Below, in pieces: positions 52,501-60,205 of a stretch of 64,000 nucleotides of DNA. The notes under the pieces were generated by a model that was not told where the DNA came from, made no database searches, and worked only from the letters and a program-made list of their open reading frames with translations. The position numbers and the translations under genes were made by a program. Origin of the DNA: Microcoleus sp036705565. Lineage in GTDB: Bacteria; Cyanobacteriota; Cyanobacteriia; Cyanobacteriales; Microcoleaceae. Position 1 is the first letter of the stretch, and the number at the start of each line of letters is the position of its first letter. The stretch is taken from assembly GCA_036705565.1 (NCBI GenBank), contig JAUBUY010000005.1; one strand, 5' to 3'.

Positions 52501-55298
52501 GAGATGATGGAGTAATCAGCACAATCGAGGATGGCGCGTTGCAGGCTGTTGACTTGCCAAAGCTCTTGGGTGCGTTCTTCAACTTTTGCTTCTAGCTGTT
52601 GGTTTAGTTGGTAGAGTTGTCGCTCAGCCTGTTTGCGAGCCGTAACGTCTCGAATCATAAACAAGGCTTCATCTTCGCCACTCTTGACAACTCTGACCTC
52701 TTCATATTTCAGGCGTGGGCCAATGTGCACCTGCTGTTCATAAACTTGCAGTTCTCCTGTCCGTAAGGCTTGTTCTAGGTGGTGTAGATGTCGCGTCGCA
52801 ATTTCTCCTGAGATCATATCCACCATCGCCACACCTGGGGTATCGAAATCTGTACCGCCGAGAAAGTCGAGCTGACGATTGGCTGTCACGCTCCCCCGAT
52901 AAATACCATCGGCACCGATGCGAAACATGAAGTCGGGAACTGCTGCTAATATGGCTCGGCTGTGGGCTTCGCTCTGGATCAGGGCGGTTTCGGCAAGTTT
53001 GCGATCGCTAATGTCTGTAGTAGTTCCTACATAGCCGACTACTTGCCCGTCTGCATCCAGTTCGGGAACGGACTGCCCATATACCCAAGCCACAGCACCG
53101 TCGGGACGTTGAAAGCGGTATTCGAGTTGGAAAGAGCGATTTCCTTGAATGAATTGCTCCCATTCGGCGATGACCCGATCGCGATCGTCGGGGTGTAGCC
53201 CTTGTTGCCATCCTTCCCCGAAAGCGGTTTTTGGGGTGAGTCCGCTGATCTGAAACCAGCGATCGTTAACATAGATGCACTTACCCCTAGCATCGGCGCG
53301 GAAAATCCCCACTGGTACGGCTTCCACTAGGCTGGCGTAGCGTTCTTCGCTTTCTTGCAGGCGGACTTCAGTTCGTTTGCGATCGCTAATGTCGGTAATG
53401 GTGCCTATATAGCCGATCCGATGTCCATTGGCATCGAGTTCGGCGACGCACTGCCCATAAACCCACGTTACTTCACCGTCGGGACGTTGAAAGCGATATT
53501 CGAGTTCAAAAGAGTCGTTACCTTGAATGAATTGTTCCCATTGGGCAATTACCCAATCGCGATCGTCGGGGTGCACTCCTTGTTGCCATCCCTGTCCGAT
53601 AGTGGCTCCTGTTGTGAGTCCGCTGATCTGAAAGTAGCGATCGTTGACATAGGTACATAGCCCCTCGGCATCGGTGCGAAAAATCCCCACCGGAGCGGCG
53701 GCGGCAAGGGAGGCGTAGCGTTGTTCGCTCTCGATCAGGGTGGCTTCGATCCGCTCTCGCTTTACCAGTTCATTCTGCAATTTTTGGTGGATCGTGGCTT
53801 GCCCAATGGCGATCGCCAGATGCGCTGATAAGGCTTGTATCAGTTCAACTTCTTCCGGTTGCCAGTCGCGGGGGTGCTGGCTTTCGCTGGCATTGAGCAA
53901 GCCCCATAACTCATCGCCACACAGTAGCGGCACCAAAATTTTGGCTTTTGTCTGGAGGCGGATCAGCATCTGCCGATGACAGTCTGATATGTTGGCTGTG
54001 GAGATATCTGGTACGACGCGAACATATCCCTGACGATAAATCTCAGGATTGTCTTGCTTATAGCAGGTCTCATTGACCCGTTGGCCCAACAGAGACAGGG
54101 ACGAGTCGGTGGATTCCGCCACGACAATGATTTCCCGATCGGCTTCAAACCGCCAAATATTGACGCGATCGCAGCCGAGCACTTGCCGCACCTGCTGCAC
54201 AGTCGTATCCAAAATCGTTTGCAGGCTTAGGGACGAGCGAATTTGGGTAGCCAAGTCTGCGACTAATTTCTCTCGTTGTACCTTGGTGTTGAGAGCGGCT
54301 GTCCGAGCTTCCACCTGTTGCTGGAGCTCAAGGTTGCGATTTGCCAGCAGCGCTACCTTTTGGGCCTCTAGCCGCACCACCTTCTCTTCCCACTTCTGGA
54401 CCAGCTTGTATAGCTCCAGCGGGTTGAGGGCTTGCAGCAAACTGGTCTGGGTGACAATACCCAGTAACTCCCCTTGTTCCCCTGTCACCGCCAACCGACG
54501 GATCGATCGCTGCTCCACGATCTGCTGCACAGTCCAGAGCGACTCCTCTGGCTTGACCTTAAAAATCGGTGTACTCATCACCGCCTCAGCCCGACAGGTT
54601 TCCAGCTTCAACCCCAATGTCTGAAATTGCACAATATCCCGCTCGGTGATAATCCCCACTGGAATTTGTAGCGGTTCAGTAGAGATTCTGCCTGGGTGCA
54701 CAATCATCACGGAACTGACGCGATGCTCTGCCATAAGTTGGACGATCGCCAGTAGGGAACAATCTGGCGTAGCACAAATCACTTCGTGGGTCATCACTTC
54801 TGCTACCATACGCAACCGCAACAAGTCGATCGGTCGAGATATTTGGCGCAGACTTTCGTGAGTGACTAGGCCCACTAGGCGATCGAGCTCGTCCACGATG
54901 GGCAAATGGCGAATGTGGTGCTGTTGGAGCAGATTAATCGCAAAAAATAAATCGGTGAAGGCGGACTCGCGGAGGGTGACGACGGGGTGTGCCATCACCT
55001 CCCGGAGCGCCAAATTCTCCAAGGAACGCTGCTGGGCACTCAGCCGCACCACGTCTCGCTCGGTCAGTACGCCGACCAATTGCTCGTTTTCCACTACCAA
55101 CACGCAACTCGATCGCGCCTCCTTGTGGAGGTCGTCGAGTTGACCATCCGCCGTTCTAGGGGTGTTGCAGAGCGATCGCACGCCACTCATTTGGGCGATC
55201 GCATCCATCACCGTCGTATCCGGCGAAACCACCAAGGGCTCTCGCACGATCGCAGTCCTGAGTTCTATGGGAGTGAGAGCAGTAGTACGAATGAACAT
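46551..55298 (-). CDS. Giant hybrid kinase: 4xCBS-GAF-12xPAS-2xGAF-HisKA-HATPase-REC
   Basis: 2915 residues, no TM segment. Residues about 15-300 hold four CBS motifs (two Bateman modules, candidate adenine-nucleotide sensors), then a coiled coil. GAF1 (about 355-510) contains YRQGYVRVVPDI and DCHRQMLIRLQTKAKILV, resembling the bilin-binding Cys-His of cyanobacteriochromes. I count twelve PAS domains (about 525-2000), most ending in DISDRK. GAF2 and GAF3 (about 2010-2400) keep a Cys at the same place (LPCLVEF, TNCLVEY). HisKA is LANMSHELRTPLNAI, HATPase NLLNNAVKFTPNGG and GTGLGLALVK. A five-fold FEGRHGGTE repeat forms the linker to the C-terminal receiver (VAEDNEAN, LMDIQMPG, TKP). It is the first gene of the operon and probably its input and phosphorelay hub. 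Confidence 0.9.
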   Translation of the reverse strand: MFIRTTALTPIELRTAIVREPLVVSPDTTVMDAIAQMSGVRSLCNTPRTADGQLDDLHKEARSSCVLVVENEQLVGVLTERDVVRLSAQQRSLENLALREVMAHPVVTLRESAFTDLFFAINLLQQHHIRHLPIVDELDRLVGLVTHESLRQISRPIDLLRLRMVAEVMTHEVICATPDCSLLAIVQLMAEHRVSSVMIVHPGRISTEPLQIPVGIITERDIVQFQTLGLKLETCRAEAVMSTPIFKVKPEESLWTVQQIVEQRSIRRLAVTGEQGELLGIVTQTSLLQALNPLELYKLVQKWEEKVVRLEAQKVALLANRNLELQQQVEARTAALNTKVQREKLVADLATQIRSSLSLQTILDTTVQQVRQVLGCDRVNIWRFEADREIIVVAESTDSSLSLLGQRVNETCYKQDNPEIYRQGYVRVVPDISTANISDCHRQMLIRLQTKAKILVPLLCGDELWGLLNASESQHPRDWQPEEVELIQALSAHLAIAIGQATIHQKLQNELVKRERIEATLIESEQRYASLAAAAPVGIFRTDAEGLCTYVNDRYFQISGLTTGATIGQGWQQGVHPDDRDWVIAQWEQFIQGNDSFELEYRFQRPDGEVTWVYGQCVAELDANGHRIGYIGTITDISDRKRTEVRLQESEERYASLVEAVPVGIFRADARGKCIYVNDRWFQISGLTPKTAFGEGWQQGLHPDDRDRVIAEWEQFIQGNRSFQLEYRFQRPDGAVAWVYGQSVPELDADGQVVGYVGTTTDISDRKLAETALIQSEAHSRAILAAVPDFMFRIGADGIYRGSVTANRQLDFLGGTDFDTPGVAMVDMISGEIATRHLHHLEQALRTGELQVYEQQVHIGPRLKYEEVRVVKSGEDEALFMIRDVTARKQAERQLYQLNQQLEAKVEERTQELWQVNSLQRAILDCADYSIISVDPTGIIQTFNAAAERMLGYSAAEVVGKATPALIHDANEVIDRASSLSAELGQNIPPGFELFVAKVRQGIVSEEEWSYIRKDGSRFPVSLSISTLKDVNQQIIGFLGIAKDISDRKRAEAELQTVSDRLALALKSGAIGCWDFDLVQNTVFWDERMYELYGVTKQSHSPLPYDIWANRLHPEDRTATETLLQQALLGQAEFDTEFRVLHPDGSLHFIKAYGVVVPDAQGNPQSMIGVNFDISRGKQAELQRQQLIQELSAFKQALDQSAIVVITDRQGVISYVNDPFCAISGYSRDELMGKTHRLVNSGYHPPAFFQDLWQTITSGHVWRGEICNQAKNGSLYWVASTIVPFLDEGGRPFQYLAIRFDITDRKFAEATLRQENTFRQQIVENMTEGLCVFYEVEEFPFVRFTVWNQQMQTITGYTLEEINRLGWYHSLYLNNQESQKQTIADLKKIRQGGNLIAVEREIRRPDGQCRTISFSTSILLMDDEHLYVLGLIQDITDRQQTELENRLLKERLEFLLASSPAMIYSCKPYGDYGATFMSKNIEAILGYKPEEFLSECGFWANHIHPEDAPRVFTHLSALFEHNTHQHEYRFLHRDGHYVWLRDELRLLRDEEGTPIEIVGYFADISDVKQTEETLKRQLAAIEAAIDGIAIMQGDTYLYLNQAHLELFGYEHPQELVGKSWKLLYSQHELERFEREVLPVLGRDRAWEGEAIATRKDGSTFAEGLSLTLTEDGLLICVCRDISDRKQIEAQLAESEAKFRRLVEGANDLIWSCEPDGMLTYLSPQFKTMFGWDESEWIGKPFIYLVHLDDRPLVVTDYRENVKLGKKSSDYEFRHRHRDGNYVWVRSSARPVINAEGELISIQGIISDIRDRKQAELARESSEIRFRRVFESSVSGMMFADFQGNIIDANDRFLEMVGYTREELNAGMIHWDAMTPPEYAHADVVAMERLMQEGAIDSLEKEYYRKDGSRISVLIGAALLPGSEDQTICVLVDISDRKQAQKALQESQQFLQTVLDTIPLSVFWKNRESVFLGCNQQFAKTLGLPSTTESIGKRDLDICQKEVEANEYCAMDRRLIETGEAILGIEETLTLPNGKPIFLETHKAPLRDCSGNIIGLVGTFQDITHRKEAEARLQQQAKQERLLGAITKRMRSSLHLDEILNSTVEEIHQLLQSDRTLVYRVFPEGTGAAIAESVSPNRLKLLDILFPEEVFPEENYDRYIQGKVYALNDREDENESILPCLVEFLAEIQVRAKLVVPIILNQTLWGLLIVHQCDIPRQWQDWEINLLKQIANQLAIAIQQSYLYEQVQSELAIRKETQKAIALQLQRQRTLGEIAQQIRESLDIKEILATVTQQVKEILQGDRIIVIRLFGNGRSQIVEESVLTEFPALKNHHWDDQLWSQEILNHYSQGKPRIVPDIMTDMGTNCLVEYASVGEVKSKMVAPILQEVRSSQSHRGVAPGPTNKLWGVLVVHACREKRVWQESEAQLLQQIANQLAIAVQQASLFEQLQQELTERQQAQQQLTERNEQLAVSNQELARATRLKDEFLANMSHELRTPLNAILGMSEGLQEQVFGIVNEQQIKALQTIDRSSSHLLELINDILDVAKIESGQMELDCTPVSINHLCQSSLAFIKQQALQKRIQLEIKVPLNLPDLLIDERRMRQVLINLLNNAVKFTPNGGRITLEVSRQQPRADPDSADSSPHFLVKETLQISVIDTGIGIAPEHINKLFQPFIQIDGALNRQYAGTGLGLALVKRIVELHGGQVLLTSTVGVGSCFTIEFEGRHGGTEFEGRHGGTEFEGRHGGIEFEGRHGGTEFEGRHGGTAPTGAPSSVALESQTEPPIEPSGPEQGGSPLILVAEDNEANISTVSSYLRAKGYRILLAKNGEEAIALAKSQNPNLILMDIQMPGMDGLEAMQQIRLDPRLVDVPILALTALAMTADRDRCLAAGANDYLTKPVKLKQLASTIQHLLNSLVR
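47025..47152 (-). repeat. 27-bp coding minisatellite in the giant kinase
   Basis: The + strand unit GAATTCAGTGCCCCCGTGCC followed by TGCCCTC is repeated five times with one GATG variant, encoding EGRHGGTEF 9-mers on the minus strand. It fills the linker between the HATPase and receiver domains. Confidence 0.85.
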
Positions 55299-55624
55299 GA
55301 GTTTATAGGGTTTTTTTGCTGATTATTTTTTTAACCATTTCGCCTTAAACACATGAGCTGATAGCGTAGCCCGGGGTCAGCCATAGTAACGAGAAGAGTT
55401 ACGTAGCTGCACGACATTCTCTAAATATTATATTTACTTACAGTTCGCTTTTGCCGGAAATGACTTAGGGAATTTCTGCCACGCTAAGCTAACGCTTTTG
55501 CATCCTTTTCATGAGATGATAAAAACAGGAATTGCCCTCAACCCTTTACTGGATTAAGTGAAATCTCGGAGAAGGCGCTGTAACGATCAAATTTGTTGAC
55601 TCTTGACGATTACTGGGAATTCTA

Positions 55625-55850
55625 CAGTATACAGATCGCTATTCCCCCAAGTGAGAAGTTGTGATGCGTTTAATTACTTTCATCTGGGGCTTTTCTGATA
55701 TTAAGCGTAAAACACTACCAGCCATATCTCGTGGAGTGGGATTAAGCCATGAACAAACACTCTTATTTCCTAAGCGAATTACTTGAAAATTAGAACGCTG
55801 GAGAGAGGCTAGGTTAAACCTTTTGGACGCTCAGCATAATCCTACAAAAC
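55625..55850 (+). pseudogene. IS4/IS701-like transposase N-terminal remnant, frameshifted
   Basis: One frame gives LFPQVRSCDAFNYFHLGLF and stops; the next frame continues SDIKRKTLPAISRGVGL, SHEQTLLFPKRIT, a stop, then LERWREARLNLLDAQ. The pattern of a DLF..VR..E.F....GL. block, IKRKTLPAI, a VGL..EQ.L..FL block and then a W...LR..RL block is the N-terminus of IS701-group DDE transposases as I recall them. At least one frameshift and one internal stop are present. The catalytic domain is missing. Confidence 0.6.
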
Positions 55851-56190
55851 AATGGCTTAATACACCGATTAAGGCAAGTCCAACAGTTAGGGTCAAAGTG
55901 GGAGAAGCAGGGGTCATATATCTTCTTGTTGCCAGAAGATTGTTCCCAAATGAACCCAATTAAATGGAATTGGCAACATCTTAAAAAAGATGAATTAGCG
56001 ACACAAATGTTTGAAGCGGAGTTATATAGCAATCCTAAATGATTCATGTAAATTTGTAGGTAGTGCCTTTCTTTGCCTACCCCCTATCTATCGGGGCAAC
56101 CGGGCGTGGGATTGCCCCTACAATAATTACCCGAATGATTTAGGGTTGCTATATCTCGCCTACGCCGTAATTCATGGAGTAGAAGTTAGA
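55851..56190 (+). pseudogene. IS630-family transposase remnant interrupted by a MITE
   Basis: NGLIHRLRQVQQLGSKW, EKQGSYIFLLPEDCSQM, NPIKWNWQHLKKDELATQMF and EAELY match the IS630 C-terminal domain, where the third acidic residue follows the NPI.. segment. At 56025-56151 a 127-bp insert causes the stop. When it is removed the frame continues EAELYLAYAVIHGVEVRGE, the proper family ending. The original catalytic Glu position reads Lys/Trp (NPIKWNW), so the gene was already degraded or diverged. Confidence 0.7.
56025..56151. mobile_element. 127-bp MITE with 21-bp terminal inverted repeats, TA target
   Basis: The left end TATAGCAATCCTAAATGATT and the right end (inverse: TATAGCAACCCTAAATCATT) differ at two of 21 positions. 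A TA is duplicated at the borders, as for IS630/Tc1-type transposition. It contains no ORF; the middle is a GGTAGTGCC...GGGGCAACCGGGCGTGGG segment shared with the element at 56342. Confidence 0.8.
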
Positions 56191-56341
56191 GGAGAAACGA
56201 GTTTCAAAAAAGAAGGCAAGTGCAGGCCCGGGATCCCAACTCTGAGGCCATAATTCATTCCAAATCTAAAATCTAAAATCTAAAATCTAAAATGGTATGA
56301 GATTGCTTCTTGAAGGGCTGTCGCTACGCCAATAGATGAGT

Positions 56342-56477
56342 TATATTGCAATCCTCGCATCAGTTGTAAAAATATGTAGGGGTAGTGCCTTTCTTTGCCT
56401 ACCCCAGCCTGCATCGGGGCAACCGGGCGTGGGGAGAACCCTACAAGAATTACACAAATCATTTATGATTGCTATAA
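56342..56477. mobile_element. Related MITE-like element
   Basis: It begins TATATTGCAATCC and ends GATTGCTATAAG and shares the core TAGTGCCTTTCTTTGCCTAC and GCATCGGGGCAACCGGGCG with the copy at 56025-56151. The termini are less perfect. Confidence 0.65.
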
Positions 56478-56565
56478 GACCCAAATCCCAACTATTTTCG
56501 GTAATCTTGAAAAACAGGAGTTGCTATAATTTAAAGTTGAGAAACAACTGTACGGAGCGAAAATT

Positions 56566-57096
56566 ATGGGACTATTTGACCAAATTTTGAGCGCGATCGA
56601 CAATCCCAACCAACAAGCAAGTCCCAATCAGTTGGGCAACATTCTCGGTGCGGTAGAGCAGTTGAGCGGCAACCAGGGCATCGATGCGGGTACGACTCAG
56701 TTGGCGATGTCGGTTTTGGGCGGATACGTGCGATCGGCATTGCAAAACGTGCGATCGCAGTCAGGAGACGCACAAGCTCAACAAGTTGTCAACCAATTTA
56801 GCGGTACAAATCCCAATCCCCAAGCAGTACAGAGTTTGTTCGGAGCCGGCCAACTCACGCAGATAGTGACGGATATAGCCCAAAGAACTGGTTTGAATAA
56901 CACCACAGTGCAGGCGATGATACCTGTTTTGGTGCCGCTCATACTGAATTTGCTACAAACCGGCGGCAACGCCCAAAATCCAGCCCAGGGCGGAAATCCC
57001 GTTTTGAATACGTTTTTAGATACAGATGGAGATGGCGACGTAGATATTACTGACGCAATGTCGATGGCTAGCCGCTTTTTGAATCAACGCCGTTAA
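56566..57096 (+). CDS. DUF937 protein with C-terminal calcium-binding loop
   Basis: 176 residues. The first 145 residues (GLFDQILSAIDNPNQQ, LGNILGAVEQLSG, then VQAMIPVLVPLILNLL) fit DUF937, a helical family of unknown role. LDTDGDGDVDITDAMSMA at about 151-168 is an EF-hand or dockerin-like Ca-binding loop with Asp at the expected spacing. No signal peptide is seen. A GGAGCG sequence lies about 10 nt before the ATG. It converges on ilvD. Confidence 0.8.
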   Translation: MGLFDQILSAIDNPNQQASPNQLGNILGAVEQLSGNQGIDAGTTQLAMSVLGGYVRSALQNVRSQSGDAQAQQVVNQFSGTNPNPQAVQSLFGAGQLTQIVTDIAQRTGLNNTTVQAMIPVLVPLILNLLQTGGNAQNPAQGGNPVLNTFLDTDGDGDVDITDAMSMASRFLNQRR

Positions 57097-57108
57097 TTTG
57101 GGATTTTG

Positions 57109-57198
57109 TAACCGCAGATATCAGCGGATGGACACAGAGGAACGCAGATAGGATTTTATCTGCGTTCCTCTGCGTTTATCTGGCTTCATCTGCGGTTA
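57109..57198. terminator. Large inverted repeat between convergent genes
   Basis: TAACCGCAGAT (57109-57119) pairs with ATCTGCGGTTA (57188-57198), and inside it a perfect 16-bp stem pairs 57135-57150 (CAGAGGAACGCAGATA) with 57157-57172. AAAAAAAA follows on the + side. It separates the DUF937 and ilvD stops and may act as a terminator for the + gene. The CTCTGCG words also link it to the repeat at 3302, 23517 and 27661. Confidence 0.6.
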
Positions 57199-57213
57199 AA
57201 AAAAATTCCTAGT

Positions 57214-58899
57214 TTAACCCAAACCCAAATCAGTCACAGCACCGACACTGCTAGAAGAAACCAACTTAGCATATTTAGCCAAAACGCCCCTAGTATAGCG
57301 AGGTTTAGGAGGCTGCCAAAGAGCGCGCCGCTGCTCCAATTCTGCATCAGAAACATTGAGCTGCAACAAGCGATTGTTAGCATCAATCGTAATCGAATCG
57401 CCCTCTTTTACCAGAGCAATTGTGCCTCCTACTTGTGCTTCTGGTGCAACGTGACCGACCACCATGCCGTAAGTTCCGCCCGAGAAGCGACCGTCAGTAA
57501 TTAACCCGACAGAATCGCCTAAACCTGCGCCAATAATTGCCGAAGTTGGTGCTAACATTTCGCGCATTCCCGGCCCGCCTTTGGGCCCTTCGTAGCGGAT
57601 GATAATCACATCTCCGGCTTGAATTTTGCCTGCTAAAATTGCATCCAAACAATTTTCTTCAGATTCAAATACCCGCGCCGGGCCGGTAATTTGCGGTTTT
57701 TTAACGCCAGTAATTTTAGCAACGGCTCCTTCTGTTGCCAGATTTCCCCTGAGAATTGCTAAATGTCCTTGGGCGTAAAGCGGGTTGTTCCAAGGGCGGA
57801 TGACATCTTGGTCGGCGCGGGGTTCGGCTGGAATATCTGCTAACACTTCGGCAACAGTTTGACCGGTAATTGTCAGGGCGTCGCCGTGCAGCAAACCCTG
57901 TTCTAGCAGCATTTTCATTACTTGAGGAATGCCGCCGGCTGTGTGCAAATCGGTTGCTACGTATTTGCCGCTGGGTTTGAGGTCGCACAGCACTGGTACT
58001 TTTGCTCGAATAGTTTCAAAATCGTCGAGGGACAGTTCAACGCCGATCGCATTGGAAATGGCTAATAAATGCAGCACAGCGTTGGTTGAACCGCCGACTG
58101 CCATGATGACGGCGATCGCATTTTCAAAGGCCTTGCGTGTCAAAATTTGGCTCGGTAACAACTGTTTGCGGACAGCTTCCACCAGCACTTTTGCAGATTC
58201 GGCAGCGCTGTCAGCTTTTTCGGCATCCTCAGCAGCCATTGTCGAAGAATAAGGCAAACTCATGCCCATCACTTCAAAAGCGCTCGACATGGTATTTGCT
58301 GTGAACATTCCGCCACAGGAACCCGCACCCGGACAAGCTTTTTGTTCGACTGCATTGAGTTCTGTTTCGTCAATTTTGCCCGCGCTGAATTGGCCGACTG
58401 CTTCAAAAGCGCTGACAACGGTTAAATCGCGTCCGTTGTGGTGTCCTGGTTTGATCGTGCCGCCGTAAACAAAAATAGCAGGAATGTTCATGCGGGCGAT
58501 CGCAATCATCGCCCCCGGCATATTTTTATCGCAACCGCCGACAGCCAGCACCCCGTCCATACTTTGGCCGTTGCAAACAGTTTCGATGGAATCCGCAATC
58601 ACATCTCTCGACACCAGAGAATATTTCATCCCTTCTGTTCCCATCGAGATTCCGTCGCTGATAGTAATCGTACCGAACATCTGCGGCATCGCCCCAGCTT
58701 CCTTTGCACCCGCAATAGCCCGCAAAGCGAGGTCGTTTAATCCCATGTTGCAGGGCGTAATCGTGCTGTACCCGTTGGCAATCCCCACAATCGGCTTGGT
58801 GAAATCGCCGTCACCAAAACCGACTGCCCGCAGCATTGCTCGGTTGGGCGCGCGCTGCACGCCTCCAGTCACAGCTTGGCTTCTCAAATTTTCAGGCAT
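57214..58899 (-). CDS. ilvD: Dihydroxy-acid dehydratase
   Basis: 561 residues. It removes water from 2,3-dihydroxy-3-methylvalerate/isovalerate to give the keto acids of Ile and Val synthesis. Fe-S ligands and active-site motifs are in place: CNMGLNDLA, GGCDKNMPGA, GAGSCGGMFTANTM, and near the C-terminus DGRFSGGTYG with IRYEGPKGGPGM before it. Length and sequence are normal for the cyanobacterial enzyme. It stands alone, with no other ilv gene adjacent. Confidence 0.97.
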   Translation of the reverse strand: MPENLRSQAVTGGVQRAPNRAMLRAVGFGDGDFTKPIVGIANGYSTITPCNMGLNDLALRAIAGAKEAGAMPQMFGTITISDGISMGTEGMKYSLVSRDVIADSIETVCNGQSMDGVLAVGGCDKNMPGAMIAIARMNIPAIFVYGGTIKPGHHNGRDLTVVSAFEAVGQFSAGKIDETELNAVEQKACPGAGSCGGMFTANTMSSAFEVMGMSLPYSSTMAAEDAEKADSAAESAKVLVEAVRKQLLPSQILTRKAFENAIAVIMAVGGSTNAVLHLLAISNAIGVELSLDDFETIRAKVPVLCDLKPSGKYVATDLHTAGGIPQVMKMLLEQGLLHGDALTITGQTVAEVLADIPAEPRADQDVIRPWNNPLYAQGHLAILRGNLATEGAVAKITGVKKPQITGPARVFESEENCLDAILAGKIQAGDVIIIRYEGPKGGPGMREMLAPTSAIIGAGLGDSVGLITDGRFSGGTYGMVVGHVAPEAQVGGTIALVKEGDSITIDANNRLLQLNVSDAELEQRRALWQPPKPRYTRGVLAKYAKLVSSSSVGAVTDLGLG

Positions 58900-59190
58900 T
58901 TTAAAATTTCCTTTGTCAGTTAGTTGTCGGTTGTTCTGTTGTCTGTTGTCTGTTTTTCTTTGCCGCTGGCTGTTGACTGCCCAGTGCCGAGAGTTTTACG
59001 CTATTTTTAATTTTCTCAGAAGCGTTCATATTTGTCAGGCCTTTTAAGAGGCAGTGGCACCGCAGTGCCCGGAAAGCAATGCAAAGATTCTACAGATACT
59101 ACAGCGTGCAGAGTGAATACCGTGGTTATCTGGGATGATGTGGTAACACCCATCACTCTAACGTTTAAAAAAAATTGCGAGGCGAATGAC

Positions 59191-60033
59191 ATGGAGGCCG
59201 ATCGAATTCTGAGGCAATATGCGGCCGGAGAAAGAAATTTTCGAGAGATTAACCTCGTCGGGGCAGACTTAAAAGGGGTAAACCTCAGCGAGGCTAACTT
59301 TACCCGATCGAATTTCCAAGACGCAAACCTCAAAGGCGCTAACCTGACGGGAGCGAACTTGCGCGAGGTGAAATTGGCAGGGGTGGACTTGACGGAAGCC
59401 AACCTCAGCGAAGCAAATCTCATCGGTACCGATTTGAGCCGTGCCAATCTCAGCGGGGCTAACCTGATGGGAGCCAACCTGCGCGGCTCAATGGCCAGAG
59501 AAGTCAACATGACTAAGGCTAATTTGACGGAAGCTAATTTGACCGAAGCCAACTTTACCGAAGCGAATTTGTTTGCGGCCAACTTAACCGAGGCTAGCAT
59601 GATTCGCATTAATTTGATGAAGGCAAATTTGAGTTGGTCAACTCTCAAAGCGGTAAACCTGACAAATGCCATCCTCAGCGAGTCGCTTTTAGAAAGAGCT
59701 AACCTAAATCAGGCAATTCTCAGCGGGGCGATGGTGAGCGGGGCAAACTTGGCTGGTGCAGACTTGCGCCAAGTAACGATGGTTGGAGCTAATCTCACCG
59801 ACGCTAATCTGAGCAATGCTAATTTGAGAGTTGCTAATGTTAGTTGGTCAACGTTGGCAAGAGCTAATTTGAGCGGTGCTAATTTGTACCGTGCCAAGCT
59901 GTGCTGGTCTAATTTTAGCGGGGCTGTTTTGGTGGAAGCGGTTTTGATTGATGCTAATCTCAATCGAACTAACTTCCGCGATGCAGATTTGAGGCGGGCA
60001 ATTATGCCCGATGGCACGACTAATGATTCTTAA
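59191..60033 (+). CDS. Pentapeptide-repeat protein
   Basis: 280 residues from ATG 59191 (MEADRILRQYAAGERNFRE), the usual start of this cyanobacterial family; the open frame to 59032 adds an unconserved leader. After INLVGADLKGVNLSEANF the protein is A(N/D)LXX repeats to the end, predicted to form a right-handed quadrilateral beta-helix. Interspersed STLKAVNL and SWSTLARANL units mark the turns. The function of most such proteins is unknown; DNA mimicry is documented for only a few. Confidence 0.9.
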   Translation: MEADRILRQYAAGERNFREINLVGADLKGVNLSEANFTRSNFQDANLKGANLTGANLREVKLAGVDLTEANLSEANLIGTDLSRANLSGANLMGANLRGSMAREVNMTKANLTEANLTEANFTEANLFAANLTEASMIRINLMKANLSWSTLKAVNLTNAILSESLLERANLNQAILSGAMVSGANLAGADLRQVTMVGANLTDANLSNANLRVANVSWSTLARANLSGANLYRAKLCWSNFSGAVLVEAVLIDANLNRTNFRDADLRRAIMPDGTTNDS

Positions 60034-60039
60034 AATTTG

Positions 60040-60205
60040 ATTGTTGACTGTTGACTGTTGATTGTTGATTGTTGATTGTTGACTAATGACTAATGACTAA
60101 TGACTACTGACTACTGACTACTGACTAATGACTAATGACTACTGACTACTGACTACTGACTAATGACTAATGACTACTGACTAATGACTAATGACTAATG
60201 ACTAT
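60040..60205. repeat. STRR array of TGACTAA/TGACTAC/TTGATTG heptamers
   Basis: More than twenty heptamers run from TTGACTGTTGATTG into TGACTAATGACTACTGAC. The last ones reach into the next gene: its ATG ACT start is itself one unit. Confidence 0.9.

Larger units (their letters stand above)
55299..56565. other. Long intergenic region with transposase relics and MITEs
   Basis: 55299-55620 shows nothing recognisable apart from the promoter expected for the kinase operon. 55625-56250 holds remnants of two transposases. MITE-like elements are at 56025-56151 and about 56342-56477, and AAATCTA STRR heptamers at 56263-56293. No intact gene. Confidence 0.65.

Noticed and set aside
55814..56047. 77-residue minus-strand frame
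   Set aside because: It overlaps the plus-strand transposase remnants, which have recognisable motifs; this frame has none.
59016..59672. 218-residue minus-strand frame rich in LASVKLA repeats
   Set aside because: Antisense of the pentapeptide repeats, which always give such regular frames.
60040..60205. CRISPR-like appearance of short tandem units
   Set aside because: Units are contiguous 7-mers without spacers: a typical cyanobacterial STRR, not a CRISPR array.
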